A stretch of DNA of 64,000 nucleotides from Typha latifolia (Eukaryota > Streptophyta > Magnoliopsida > Poales > Typhaceae), in assembly GCA_019914945.1 (NCBI GenBank), contig CM034099.1, forward strand, positions 7,006,001 to 7,070,000, written 5' to 3'. The position numbers and the translations under genes are program-made. Under the pieces are notes generated by a model. It did no database searches. It was given only the letters and a program-made list of their open reading frames with translations, and was not told where the DNA came from. Below are positions 38,651-50,800 of this stretch, piece after piece (position 1 is the stretch's first letter; each line of letters opens with the position of its first letter).

Positions 38651-41624
38651 TTCCGGTATAAATCTTTTTCTTATATCCCCCTAGTTCTTCTGATTATTTA
38701 AATTTCCACGGGAAGATTGGGTTTCTAAGTAATCCAAAGTTAGGTCTTCTCTCTCTTAAAATGTCCTAATCCATCATCAATGTTCCCCTTGTTGCCTATG
38801 TTGTGGTATTGTTCCTAGTAGTAGTTAGGATTACATGTTGTGTTGCTGCAGAAGCTCTTAGGACTTGGATTCCATGTTAGGTAATTAGGCCTGAGATTAG
38901 CTCAAAGCCCTCATATTATCTTATTTCCTAATGTTTAATGTCTTGTGTTCATTTGAGCTAGATTAGTATTGATGTGAAATGGTGACAATTGGTGTTGGTT
39001 AGTGGGCGAGTAAAAGGAAGTGGTCATCCTATTTGGTATTATCCTGGGAAGAATGCAATAAAAGAAGAGGGAATTCTGGAGTGAATGGATCACAAGGAAT
39101 AACTTGTTCAAATTGCATTTCTTCAAATTCTGTCTTTGTATTGGCACTAAGGAAGCCATGTATGAGAAATTGTTAACTTAATATTTAGTCTGTTATTTTC
39201 CCCCCTCCAAGGATGAGTCTGATAGATCTGAGTTTATCTTCAGTCTGCGTTGTGAAGATCAACTTGATTAAGGGTGAGCTCCTTCAGGTGGTGGTCGTTG
39301 TAAATTACAATGGGTTGAAACTTTGGTTGCTTGTAGATGAATGCAGTTGTCAGAACACTATGTTGGTTGTCGAAATGTTTATGTATATCAAAACTTTGTT
39401 GAACTCAAATCTGCCTGAAATTTCTGAAGTTCTATCAAATTACTATTTGCTCTTAAAGAATGATCAAATTGGCGCTCCTATATCAAATCTGACAACAAAT
39501 CGATACATTTAGCTAGAGTTCATTTGCTTCTTTTTTTTCCTTTCCTGAATGCTTAATTTTCTTTTACCATAGGTACATAAGCGTAGAGGTACTGGGTAAT
39601 GTCTGCCATAGTTTCTGCTGATTATAAATATAGATTCTGCCAGTTTCCATGTTCATGTTGCTGATTCAGAACTTAATAAGCTATTAACCAGGATGTATAA
39701 AATGTTTTCATAACCTAGTTTATATCTGGGATGTAATACTTCCATCATGCTTTTCCAGCTTGATTATCCAGTCAATTTGCAGTTAACCTATTAGCTTTGA
39801 CCGCAAATCATGTCCAGAAAATGGTTAGGCATATCTTTAACCTGTCTTTGATCAGATTAATGGGTATAGAAATCTATACTCTTGATTCCAGATCCATGCA
39901 TCCCTCTGGTCCCCCTGACTCAGATTTCCGTGACAAAAGATTGTACTTAACCATCAGACCTTGATTTTTAGTTATTCCACTTCCCACTTTTGAGTGCAAC
40001 AGTGTTACCCTTAAACTGCTTCAAAAAATGTTTTACATCATGAGGAGCTCTATGCTGTGGTATATTCTGGCTTATTTTTCTCCTAAACCTGCTTGCAGTT
40101 GGTGCTACACTGTCCAAGTGTATTAATTGTGATAAGGAGCTGTTCTTCTACTTCAAAGTAGCACTGCCGGTATATTCTGCCTTAGATGGAACGTTATCAA
40201 CGACTGTTGCATAGACTCTTTATTTCCTCAAGACCGGCATTGAGTTGGCCTCCTTTTATTTCTATTGATTCTGGTGACCAAAATCTTGGAAGTTTCATTC
40301 TCTGTTGACAAAGACGGAGTTATGGAAGTCATACCTTGCTAGGACCAACATCTATGTTTGTCGTTCCCTTGATTTTTCTATTTAAAGATTTGACCTAATG
40401 GACTCTCCTCTCTTATATTTTAGTATTTTATTAGCTAATTATAAAGCCTATTTCCTTCTATTATTGTCCATCACTATGTGATCTGTATCTTATTGTCAGA
40501 CTTATAGAAGTCCAAAGAGTTGTGTCTTGTGAAGGGGCACCTTAAGAAAGTTAAATGACATTTGGTAAAGAAAACTCTGCCATTTGGTAAAGAAAACTCA
40601 TTCTGCCGATTGTGTTCTATCTTTTCAAAATATGTTGGAAATTAGATAAAGTTTTATGCTATTTTTAGGGCTATTTGTAAAAAAAAAAAAAAAAGTGTTT
40701 TTGGTAGTAGTAAGATTGAGCTCTTAAAATTGAGTACGTTTATTTTCTACAGTAGACGTATATATATTCTTTTATAAGAAAGTCAGACACAATTCACATA
40801 GAAAATACAAACAAAGGTTTACTCTTACTTTTTTTGTTTCGAAAACTTATTGCATTTTTAGCTTAAATGCTCCCATTTTCCATAAAGTAGTATCTGTTGG
40901 CTTACAATACACGGCATTACTATGTAATGGGGATTCTTTGCTATATAATAATTAAGGGTTAATTAAAATGCTAAAAAAAAATTGTCACCTTCAAAATGCT
41001 AGTCTTTGGAAAATGGGATGGGGGCTGGCTTATCAAGTGGAAGTCTCCCAGTCACTGTTCCTGTGTTCCAACCCCAATGGAAGATGAGGCCTTTGCAGTC
41101 AGAGAGCCAGCCCTCCCGGCGGCCTAAGATGCAGATATGATGACCCTCCATGGAGTATCAGAGATCTTATACACCAGTGCGAAATGTTTTCTTCTTCTTT
41201 TACAAGTTATTATACTTTTGTTTATATCTCCGCAAACTATATATAATCTGGCTATCGATTGACTTATATCCTTCTTTTTGACACATAAAGAGGGTTTCGT
41301 TTCTAATACCCTTTTGATTGAGAAGGGAGAGAGAGAGAGAGAGAGAGAGAGAAAAGAATTGCTTTCATTTGAGTTCCGACGCATTTATTATATTTGAATT
41401 GACTTTCATCCTTAAAAGTTATGACCAAGGTACCAATAGCAATAGGTCTTTCCCTCGGCTTGGATTTACTTTCTTTGGAAATTACCGTACGTTAGAACTT
41501 TCCATAATATATTCGCAATCAAAGTATTATTCTGGATACTACAACCGAGATACATGTAATCAAGAGCAACGTCACACAAATATTAAAAGTTTAGAAGCAA
41601 ATCATAGTATAATATTCGTCATGA
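38651..41624. other. Intergenic: MYBC1-like 3' flank and CXE 3' flank
   Basis: Mostly AT-rich. It includes an A run at 40679-40694 and a (GA)n microsatellite at about 41327-41353. One frame of 99 codons (39213-39512) has no conserved features and is not proposed as a gene. The first ~200 bases are probably the 3' UTR of the MYBC1-like gene. Confidence 0.5.
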
Positions 41625-42653
41625 TCAATGGCGTCGGACGAAGTCGGCGATGGCTTGGATGAGCTCCTTGGTCCTCTCCCCGGTGACGGGATCCAACTCC
41701 ACCGCCGGCTTGTTGAGGTAGAAGGTGTGGCTTACCCCGTCGCTCACCAACAGCTCCACCTCCTTTCCCGCCCTCCGCATCGCCTCGTAGTACTCCAGAT
41801 TCGTGTCGCGGACCAGATCCCTCTCCGCCACGGCCACCAGAAAAGGCGGCAGCCTCACCTCGTCCAGGGGCGGAGCCGCCGCCCCCATCGGGCACGTGTA
41901 CGGGTGGTCCTTCGTCGCGCCTACCGGTAGCGCCAGCGCCAAGAATTTGTCCAACATCTCCAGGGTGAAGAAGAGGGAGTCGGGCTTCAGCTCCAGCTCC
42001 GACCGGCTCCGGCTCGACCGGACGAACCCGGGGTGGATTGGGATCCCGCCGGCGACTCTGACAGGAGAGAGGACATCCTCCGGCTGGCTCAAGGCGCGCG
42101 CGGCGACGTGGTGGACGAGGTTGCCGCCGGAGCTGTCGCCGATGAGGAAGACGCGGGAGGGGTCGGCGGAGAGGAGGAGAGGGTGGGAGGCGAGCGAGCG
42201 GAGGCGGAGGAGCCCGGCGAGCCCGGCGTCGATGTGGGCGGGGAGGCGGTGCTCGGGGGCGAGGGGGAGCTCGACGGAGACTACTGCGGCGGGGACGGCG
42301 GCGGCGAGGCGGGAGTAAAACTCATGGTACATGCGCCACGAGGAGTGGCTGATGCAGAAGCCGCCGCCGTGGAAGTGGAAGAGGATGGGGATGCGCTCGC
42401 CGTTAGAATCTTCCTCCCGCTGGGGGAGGTAGAGGCGGAGATGAGGGTCGCCGGGGAGGTCGTGGAGGGTGATGCCGTCGCGGGGTTCGGAGTAGGGAGC
42501 GACGGGGGCCATCAAGAAGAGCGCTTCGGGTGGCCCCGTCCACGTGCGGTCGACCGTGCCGTCATCAAACACCCGGAGCCAGCCGCTGACCTCGTCGACG
42601 ACCACCGCTGGATTCGACGGCTGCTGCTGCTCTTTTGGCGTAACTGCCAACAT
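41625..42653 (-). CDS. Plant carboxylesterase (CXE15/17-like, GID1-related fold)
   Basis: Alpha/beta-hydrolase of the plant CXE family, 342 residues in one GC-rich exon. The oxyanion-hole motif HGGG is at 95-98 and the nucleophile motif GDSSGGN at 172-178 (Ser174). The likely triad Asp is in AERDLVRD (279-283) and the His in VSHTFY (His309), so the triad looks complete and the protein should be an active esterase rather than a gibberellin receptor. The segment VDEVSGWLRVFDDGTVDRTW near the N-terminus is typical of the CXE15/17 group; the physiological ester is unknown. There is no signal peptide. A CTATAAAT box at 42735-42728 sits 75 bases upstream of the ATG, supporting this start. Confidence 0.93.
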   Translation of the reverse strand: MLAVTPKEQQQPSNPAVVVDEVSGWLRVFDDGTVDRTWTGPPEALFLMAPVAPYSEPRDGITLHDLPGDPHLRLYLPQREEDSNGERIPILFHFHGGGFCISHSSWRMYHEFYSRLAAAVPAAVVSVELPLAPEHRLPAHIDAGLAGLLRLRSLASHPLLLSADPSRVFLIGDSSGGNLVHHVAARALSQPEDVLSPVRVAGGIPIHPGFVRSSRSRSELELKPDSLFFTLEMLDKFLALALPVGATKDHPYTCPMGAAAPPLDEVRLPPFLVAVAERDLVRDTNLEYYEAMRRAGKEVELLVSDGVSHTFYLNKPAVELDPVTGERTKELIQAIADFVRRH

Positions 42654-42727
42654 CTTTATTTCGTCTTGCTATAGTTTTTGGTGGAGTTGATGAGTTGATG
42701 AAAGAAAAGATATGGGAATTGGGATGG

Positions 42728-42735
42728 ATTTATAG
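42728..42735 (-). promoter_or_regulatory. TATA box of the CXE carboxylesterase gene
   Basis: The minus strand reads CTATAAAT, 75 bases upstream of the start codon at 42653, a canonical position for a gene with a short leader. Confidence 0.7.
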
Positions 42736-42836
42736 AAGCGGACTGGGATCTAGTTAGCTTCCGGGGCAACTGGACGGCAGTTTCTGGGGTGTATAATATG
42801 AACATGGGGTGCGCGTTCACGCGTGAAATAAATTTA

Positions 42837-43569
42837 GGATTAATTATGCGAACACCCTAAATTTTAAAGAAATTTTAATATCACCATTTTGTTAGTATGC
42901 CGTGAAAAAAATTGGACAATTTACATCTTAGTCATATTTCACCGAAATAACCTAAATGCACTTTTTATATATTTCAATTAAATTAATAGAGATTAATTTT
43001 ATGTATTTTAATTAAATTAATAGAGATTTAAATATAATTTTATTTTGACATTTTAATTAAGTTAGGATAATCACGCGTAGTGGAGGAATCGAATCAGACA
43101 GAGGAGGAGGGTGGCAGAGGACGGCAGCCCGAGCGGTGAGCGCGAGGGTCATAAGGGTGAGAGTGAGGGTGATGACACTAAGGGCGAGTGCAATGAGGGA
43201 GAGGGCAGTGAGGGCGAGGGCCGAGGAGACGGGTTCGCAGTCTTGCGGCTTGTGAATGCCCTCAGTCGCTGCGCCATCAAGAGGACCATGTGTGCCAACG
43301 AAGCGAGATGGGGTTTAGGGAAGAGGAAGGTTTGGGAGAGGATATGGTGGTTTCTAATTTAATTATTTTATTTTATTTTGCTGGTTATGGCTAAATTGAT
43401 GACCTCTTTAACTTATTAAGGGTATAGTTAGTTATTATGCGTTTTTTATCACCTCCATTACCCATTTCACTTTGCCCCAAAGTTTAGAGGTATCATTATA
43501 ACTTGAAAAAGTTTAGGGGGTCTCCGTGAAGACCATGTACAGTTTAGAGGTTGTTAGCATAATTAACCC
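42837..43569. repeat. TIR-bounded element between CXE and cystatin genes
   Basis: The left end reads GGATTAATTATGCGAACACC and the reverse complement of the right end reads GGGTTAATTATGCTAACAAC, a good inverted repeat over the first ~28 bases. The ~730-bp body has AT-rich arms (including a duplicated TTTAATTAAATTAATAGAGA phrase near 42975-43025) around a GC-rich core. The core contains a GEGE-rich low-complexity open frame (43111-43362). No target-site duplication was found. Non-autonomous transposon is the best guess. Confidence 0.6.
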
Positions 43570-43639
43570 ATACATTTATACGAGCATATTTGACTATACA
43601 AGTGTAAATGAGCTGAGCCTGAGCGAGAGATATATCTGA

Positions 43640-43950
43640 CTAGGGGTGGAAGCGAGCCGGCTATAGTTTAGGCTCGGCTCAAAATTAATTTGAGCCCCCA
43701 AATTGAGTCAGACCAAGCTCGAGCTTGAATTGAGCATATTTATGAGTAGAATTTAAGTCAAGCCGGATCGAGCCAAGTCTGAAACTAGACTATTTTCAAG
43801 CCAGACTGAACTCTATTATTTAAGTCGACCCGGATCAATTCCAAGCTGTCAAGCCTTAAAATGAGCCAATAACCGTTCAAACTGAGCCTAAAAATAAAAC
43901 TGAAGCTCAATTCAATTCAAACTGTGACAAGCCCAAGCTTCAGCCAAGAG
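43640..43950. repeat. Degenerate GAGCC/GGCTC-rich repeat
   Basis: Many partial copies of CGAGCC, GGCTCGGCTC, AAGCTCGAGCTTG, AAGCCGGATCGAGCC and AAACTGAGCC are scattered over 300 bp. This composition is characteristic of a repeat family common in plant intergenic DNA. It is non-coding. Confidence 0.6.
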
Positions 43951-43958
43951 TAATCTGA

Positions 43959-46600
43959 GTTGTTTGTTTATCATTATACTTGCATAAGAGAGGTTATACC
44001 GTAGTAAACTATTATGATATTTTTTTATAAATTAGTATGATATATAATAATTATATTTGGCATGACATAAATTTAAAACAATAATTTGATAAAATGGCTT
44101 TTACAATGAATGGATGAAGAGAGGAGAGAGAAAAGAAAGAGGAAAAAGAGAGATTGAAATGTTAGTTGATTGAAGTATTTTTCAAGAGTAAAATGGTTAT
44201 TTGATAAACATAAAAATATTGGATTAAAGAGGAGATGAGAGAGAAGTAGATAGTAGTAAACTATTATTGAGATTAGTGATTGTTTACTTATTGTACTAGT
44301 ATAAGGAGATTTGTAACAGATAAAAAACTTCATGTTATGCAAGTGAACGAGGCTATATTTTAATAATTTTGAGCTGTTTGTAATCCATATCCTCCTTTTT
44401 GACTAACTTTAACTCTAGAAATTTAATTCTACAAATAAAACTATAAAAAAAAATCCCTAAGAAACTTCCTAACCTAACTCTATAATAATTAAATTTGCTA
44501 AAAATACCTTTGATAAGATTAAGAATTTTTCAGAAGATAAATAAAAGAAAGAGAAGACAAGGATATTTTTTGATAATTTCCAAAGGTAAACTCAGTCTCA
44601 ACATAATATTCCCATCTGGATGTAGGTTTTACTCTAACTCAAGGTGTAATATAAAAATTATAGGCAAAAAGAATAGAATCAAATTACAAGTAGCACAATG
44701 AGAGAGTGTTAATTATAAAATTACTAAAACATAAGGAATTGCTTGGAAATTTAAATGGTTGAGTCCACCTTGTTAAATTAATGGGAACTTGATGATTTGG
44801 TCAAAGTAGGAACGAAAGAGACTCTGGCTGCTAACAAACGAGAGAGAGAGAGAGAGAGTATGAAATGATTCAAGAGTTTTCTCGAATGCCATTATAATAA
44901 TGGGAAAATTAGCTCTTTAGTCCATCTTTTAAAAAGTTTGAAGACTTTCTTAGCTCTTGCCTGACAATTGCTGTGTTCCTTCCCCACATTATCAATAGGG
45001 TTTGAAATGAATTTATATTCATAACATCGCATACGTCACCGCTGTGATCTTATACTAATCCACTGTTGACTAATTAATTGCTTTCTCTCTCTTTTTGTGT
45101 GCATGTAATCCTCTATAAAACTTGAAATCCTTGGTTAAGCAAATTGTAATCTAGAGGGATGTAAAAGCTGATTAAATGGGAGTGTAGTTAGTTTGACGTT
45201 AATCATGAAAAAAAAAGATGAGTTAACTCTTAAGAGGTAGAGCTACAAATACGAATCTCTTAAATGAATTAAATGCAAGAAAAACTCCAAATTAAGAAGT
45301 CAAAATGAGAGAGAGAGAGAGATCTGAAAATATTGGTGGCCATTGTATCCAGAACGATGGACTTGATAAGGGGCTAGGTTTATTCGGAGGATATTTTTTC
45401 GAAGAAGAACGTAAACAATTGACTATAAGGTAGGCAACCAATTACAATGTGACACAAGAGAAGAGAGGAGAAATAAGACAAGAGCTCCAAGGACAAGACC
45501 CACACGTGGCTATATTACAGACTAAACAACAATTAAAACACATGTCTAATTAAGTACTCGAGCATAATAATACAAAGGGGATATAGCAAATGCTCTAAAA
45601 GTGAGTCTTTTTGCTTTATGAGTCAAATCCTTAATCTTAACTTATGTCTCACGAGGACGAAGACTCCCGACATCTCAACTTGAGGAAGCTAATAAACATT
45701 TCTCACAAGAGATTCCTTTAGGAAGACAAGATCCAAGATTCAGGTTTGGCTCTAGCTTCTCAGAATAAGGTGGACGGAAAGTATCTTGCCTTTAGAATAA
45801 AATTCGGTTTGAAAGGCGAGGTGCAGACCAACCTATAATGCAGACTCAAGGGATTTTCAATGAGCCTGCTTCCAAGCAAAGCTTCATGACCACAGTTTTG
45901 TTCACAAGGAGCAATTGTCAAATGCCATCTCCTAAGATAGACATGCCTCTTATTACCCTCAAAGACCCTACTAAAAATCTCAGAACAAAATGTTTAGCTT
46001 ACCCATTGGCCATTAGGTTCTTATGAAATATTGTTGCAGATTTAAGATTGGTTTTATAGGCAGGGATCTTAGCTTTACACTCTGCCAATTTGGATTGAAC
46101 TTTGTGAAAGACTAATTCAAAGGCTTCAGTCTTTATTCTGGGGAGACAAAGCAGGTTACAAATATGTACTCCCTGCTTCCATCAGGTAAACCTTTTGAGA
46201 CAAAGTAGGATCAGCATATCAATTAAAGTGGATGACTGAGAGATCAATAAGATTCTTTATGTTGCAGCAGTCACTTCAGTTGTGGCTTTACCAAGTAATA
46301 AGAGTAGAGATGGTGGGGAAGGGTTTGAACACTACTCGTAGCAGGTTTTACCTCAATAAAGAACCATATCCAATAGTAGAGCCCAAAATAAAGAGATAAA
46401 AGGCAAAAGGGGGATGAAACTCCTAGAAGGCTTCAAGTTTGTGATGAGGAATGATTTTGACTAATTAAATTGCAAACGCCAACTGTACCAAGAGTATAAT
46501 CCACCATCTGTACCAGGGGAATGACCCCAATTTTTATTAAATAAGAGAGTGATATCCCACCCATACCGAAAGGACATTAAACCTTTACAAAGCACAAAGA
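43959..46600. other. Repeat-rich intergenic region, no gene recognised
   Basis: Contains a probable MITE remnant at about 43960-44356: ends share ACTTGCATAA in inverted form, and the right end AGTGAACGAGGCT also occurs at 53759. It also has GA microsatellites at 44841-44858 and 45309-45322 and a 62-codon open frame at 45838 without recognisable domains. I see nothing else. Confidence 0.45.
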
Positions 46601-47590
46601 AAGGTAAGCTTTACTCTCCCGTTCGTGTGGAGTAAGAATAAACTTATTATAAAATAAGCTTTCTTATTTTGATGTTATAACTAAAAATCTTACTTTATTT
46701 TAGTAGAGTAATTCACCGTTCTTTCTTATCTTATTCTATACAATTTTGACATATTTCAACCCTAAATTAGATAATATTTAATTATATATCATCTCAGCTA
46801 TAGTTGTGTTTATCTCTTTTCACTCTCTTCTATTAAATATCGATCATCTTACCGTTTAGATTTTCACTATCATCTTTTTTTTTTAAATACTAATCATCTC
46901 ACCTACAGTTGAGATTTTACTTTTTTTTCAAACTAGTAAATTATACAAAAATAAAATAAAAATATTAAACCCGTACACTTTTTTCATAATGCGAACTTAT
47001 AACCTCGCAATACACTATAGTGCAAATTTATAAACTTTTCATTACACCGCAATGTAGGCTTATAATCTTATATTAACTCACATTTCTTATAGTGCATAAT
47101 TATTTTACAATAAGTGCAGACTTATAACTTCGCATCACATCGCAGTGCAAACTTACAATTTTGCATTACACTGCATTACGGACTTATAACATTTATTATC
47201 CCGCAATGCCTATCTAGTACATAATTATTTTATATAAAAATACAAAATTATTTTTCTGCAGTACAAACTTATAATCCTACGTTACCCGAAATACATAATT
47301 ATTAAATATATATAATATTTTAAGTCTGCAATTTTAATAAAAAATAATATTATTTAAAAAATATATTATTGACTACTACTACTTTTTAACATATAGTCAA
47401 AAATATTTTCATCATTTAATATAAAACATCATCAATTCCTAATACAAATTCATTAGTCTTCAATACTTTAATATCAACTTTATGTCATATTAAATATAAT
47501 TATTAATCCTTGTACTAATATCAAACTAAATAATATCTATTAGTCCTCTTTTAAAATATTTAGAGGCTAAGGGCTTCAGAAAGGGGTCGG
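46600..47590. repeat. AT-rich dispersed repeat with an inner degenerate array
   Basis: The outer parts resemble 53380-53770: shared phrases include TCTTATTCTGTATA/TCTTATTCTATAC and TAATATCAACTTTATGTCA (47475) versus TAATATTAACTTTATGTCA (53640). Inside, 46987-47294 is a degenerate array of ~30-bp units such as GCATTACACTGCATTACGGA followed by CTTATAAC. There are also three copies of CATAATTATT. Confidence 0.55.
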
Positions 47591-47851
47591 CGATGACATC
47601 GACCAGACCAAAAATTTCGACACGTGCTGATACCCATCACAATATGTCAATATATAGATAAAATTGATATATTACGTGAGTCGTGATGACATTAGGAAGA
47701 CAAGCATAAATGCCACTGAGATTTCACCTAATTATAGCTAAAGATCGCATCACAGACGATGCTTTATGGCTCTATATGTTAAATAAGAAGCCAAACGTCA
47801 AAAGCATTTGCCAAAGCAGTCACTGGTAAAAAAAACCCCCCAACCCCACAT

Positions 47852-50800
47852 CTATTGACTGCAAGAGTCCAGATGCTCCTCCTGCTGCATGTGGTTCAAC
47901 ATAAAAGTACCTTCCAGATTCTTGTGTACCTCAACCTTGTACTTCTCCTCCTTGGCTCCTCTCTTTAGTTTAAGAAGCATGTCAAACTTAGCAGCGTCTT
48001 CGATCACCTATCAATCAGAAGAAGATTTCATAAAAGACTACTCTTGAGCATTCAACCAATTTTGAAGGCAAGTAGAAATGGACATAACAACTCGAGTACA
48101 ACTTCAATAATACTAGGGTGATATTAAGCAGAAAGGAAAACAAAGGCAAGAAGAAGCAATTGATAAGAAGAGCCAACCTCCGCCTTTGCATGAAGGATCT
48201 CGAGCAGCTCGTAGGGGAACAGGGAATTGGATTTCTGCTGGATGGTCTTCACAGCATGATCTGCTGCATCTTTTACCACAGGGTCATGTGCAGGCACAGC
48301 ACGCCAACCAGGTTCGTGCCCATCTGGAAGATTACTAACTCGTTATAACCATCATCAGGGTAGTTGTTTGAAATTCACAACAATGTGAACCTAAGGAGAT
48401 CTAAGAATGCTGCAATTCAGCCCACGACCAATTAAAGAAAGCACTATTGATAACAGGCTCATAGTAGTTTCTTTCCAAAAGGTCCAGAGGAGCTCCAATG
48501 TTTTCCCAATTTATTGCTATAATAATAATAATAATAATAATAGTAAAGCAGGCTACCAATTGGACATATGCGGATTCGTGGATAGTAAGTAGATTAATCA
48601 AGGGTGTCGGCAAGCAGCTCCGTATGCTTTATCTGTCTCACAAGTTATCTGCTTGATTAAGCTTGAAAAGATTTATCTTGTATGTACTGCATTGCTCTCC
48701 ACTATACGAGGCCAGCTCTATAGGCATGACATTGTTGCTTAAAGATCATAGATATATTAGATCCCATAAGCACTGCTTGTGCATGGCCTGAATAGGTAAA
48801 TATACATAGGTATTCATTAATTGATAGGATCCTTCATGTTGCAAACAATCAATTTGGATGGTTGACATAAGTGGGGCAAAGGTGCGTTAATAAACTTCTG
48901 GAACACAAAATTACAGCAAAACCCTAAAACATCTAACCCATAAAGAGCACATAATATTAAAAATTGAACGGGGATTCAGTGTAGGCCACAAACAACCTTG
49001 AGAAATGAATGGGTCAAAGATTGTTTAACGCCTAATGGTGGAAACACCCAGTGCAGATGACAACATTGCCAGTTAGGGAGGGAGCTTGAAACTGTTTTGC
49101 AATATGCAAACACAAAGTAACATGATAACTTGTGATATTTCCTGAGCAACTAGAGTATCAAAGAGGACGAAGATATGAATTCACAAGAATCTTCTATATT
49201 CAAGAATTCAATAGAAAGACAAACCTCAGATGATAAAGAATTTTGACAATGAAACCCACTAAGTTATGAACCTCTATGAAAGCCTAAGCAGACAGACTTA
49301 ACTGTTGATATATAAACAGACCTATCTTACAAAAGGTTTGTTTTAGCTGATGATCAGCAATGCAAACAATAGGTAGCATTTTATCTTGATAATCCAAGAG
49401 GATAATAGAAAATTACAGATCCCCATATAATTTTGATCACTAGAGAAAATGTACCTATACCAACAAAATCAAATATTTAAATGACAATAACCTCGGTGGA
49501 GATGTGGTAATAGAAAATCAAGGTGTTGAACTTAAAGATAATAGTCCGGCTTCAATCTCCATTTAGTGAACAATGGGAAGAATACTATTGTCCATGGAAT
49601 GCTGCACCAGCATGGGTCAATACGTATTGTGTTAATGAATTCAGCACCTATACGAGGGGCATATCTTGATACTACTTCATAGCTATTCATCGATGTGACA
49701 CTATAATTAAGCATCTTACTTTAATAAAACCTAATATGGTCTCTTTCATCCCTTCTAGTACCACATTTTGGTGTGATCTTTATAAATTATATTTCAAATT
49801 TTGAAATCAAAGAAAAGGTTGACTTTCCCCAAATTATTTGCCCCTAAAAGGAGGGACCAAGAAAAATTAAGAAAACATGAGATCAGAATATAAATGCATA
49901 TGTCACACTAATATATAAAATTGAAGGACTTTCATTTAGCCCTTAGAACCTATTTTAAGGGCCTAAAATTTTTTAGAGATTATTCTCTAAAATATAAAAA
50001 CTATTCAGTGTCTATAGCAGACAGCTCGACATAACACATACTAGCAATTCGTGCCATGCCAAGTGCCAAGCTAAGTTCATGTCTCACTGGCACCGTCAAT
50101 CCTTGTTATTATCAACCAAGTAACCTAAGAATAGTTTATATATGCTAAAATTCTCGAGTTTATGTATAATAATTATAAATAGAATTTTCTATGAGTATCT
50201 CTTGAATTAAATTATCTCTTACATAATTCAAAATTTCCATCGCATGTGAACATAAAACAAAGTACTTCAGGTGTCCAATCTAGATAAATCGATACATCCA
50301 CCTTCTACATTCGATCAAACTACACATGCTATCATGGTGGAGCATGCACAAGTCTACAAGATTAACATTATCTTATAAGACTAATTGAGAAGATCAAAAA
50401 ACAAAATGGTTCTCGTAGTAGCAATTGGGTTTCATCTTAAGTTTTCAGCATCTCAAGTTCCCCTTAAGAAAAGGAAAAGTTTCAACTTGAATGAGAAGAG
50501 AAAAATAGTAAAGTGACTCCTAGAGAACTTGCAAAATAATTTTATAGTTCCTACCGATGCATGTATAAATTTTTCTTTCCTCAAGGACCAATAATTATGG
50601 TTAGAAGAATCGGCTAATCCGAATCAAAATCAACCAAACCAGATCCCAATCTAGGCCCCATCCAAACTCTCTCTCTTTCTTCCACTCTTTTTTCTCACTC
50701 TCTCTCTCTCATTTTTTGTTTCTCTTTATCTCTCTTTACCATATATCATTCTTCTCTTCTTCTTCACTACACTAAAATTTTTCTTTCTTATGTTTAGTTT

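Noticed and set aside
39213..39512. 99-codon open frame downstream of the MYBC1-like gene
   Set aside because: No domain, AT-rich codon use, no splice or promoter context; likely chance.
41602..42674. Long open frames on the plus strand opposite the CXE gene
   Set aside because: They are antisense shadows of a GC-rich gene with low AT at codon ends. The translated products are low-complexity and the minus strand has full esterase motifs.
45838..46026. Possible gene fragment in the repeat-rich region
   Set aside because: 62 codons, no domain, and flanked by repeats. Not enough to call a retroelement fragment.
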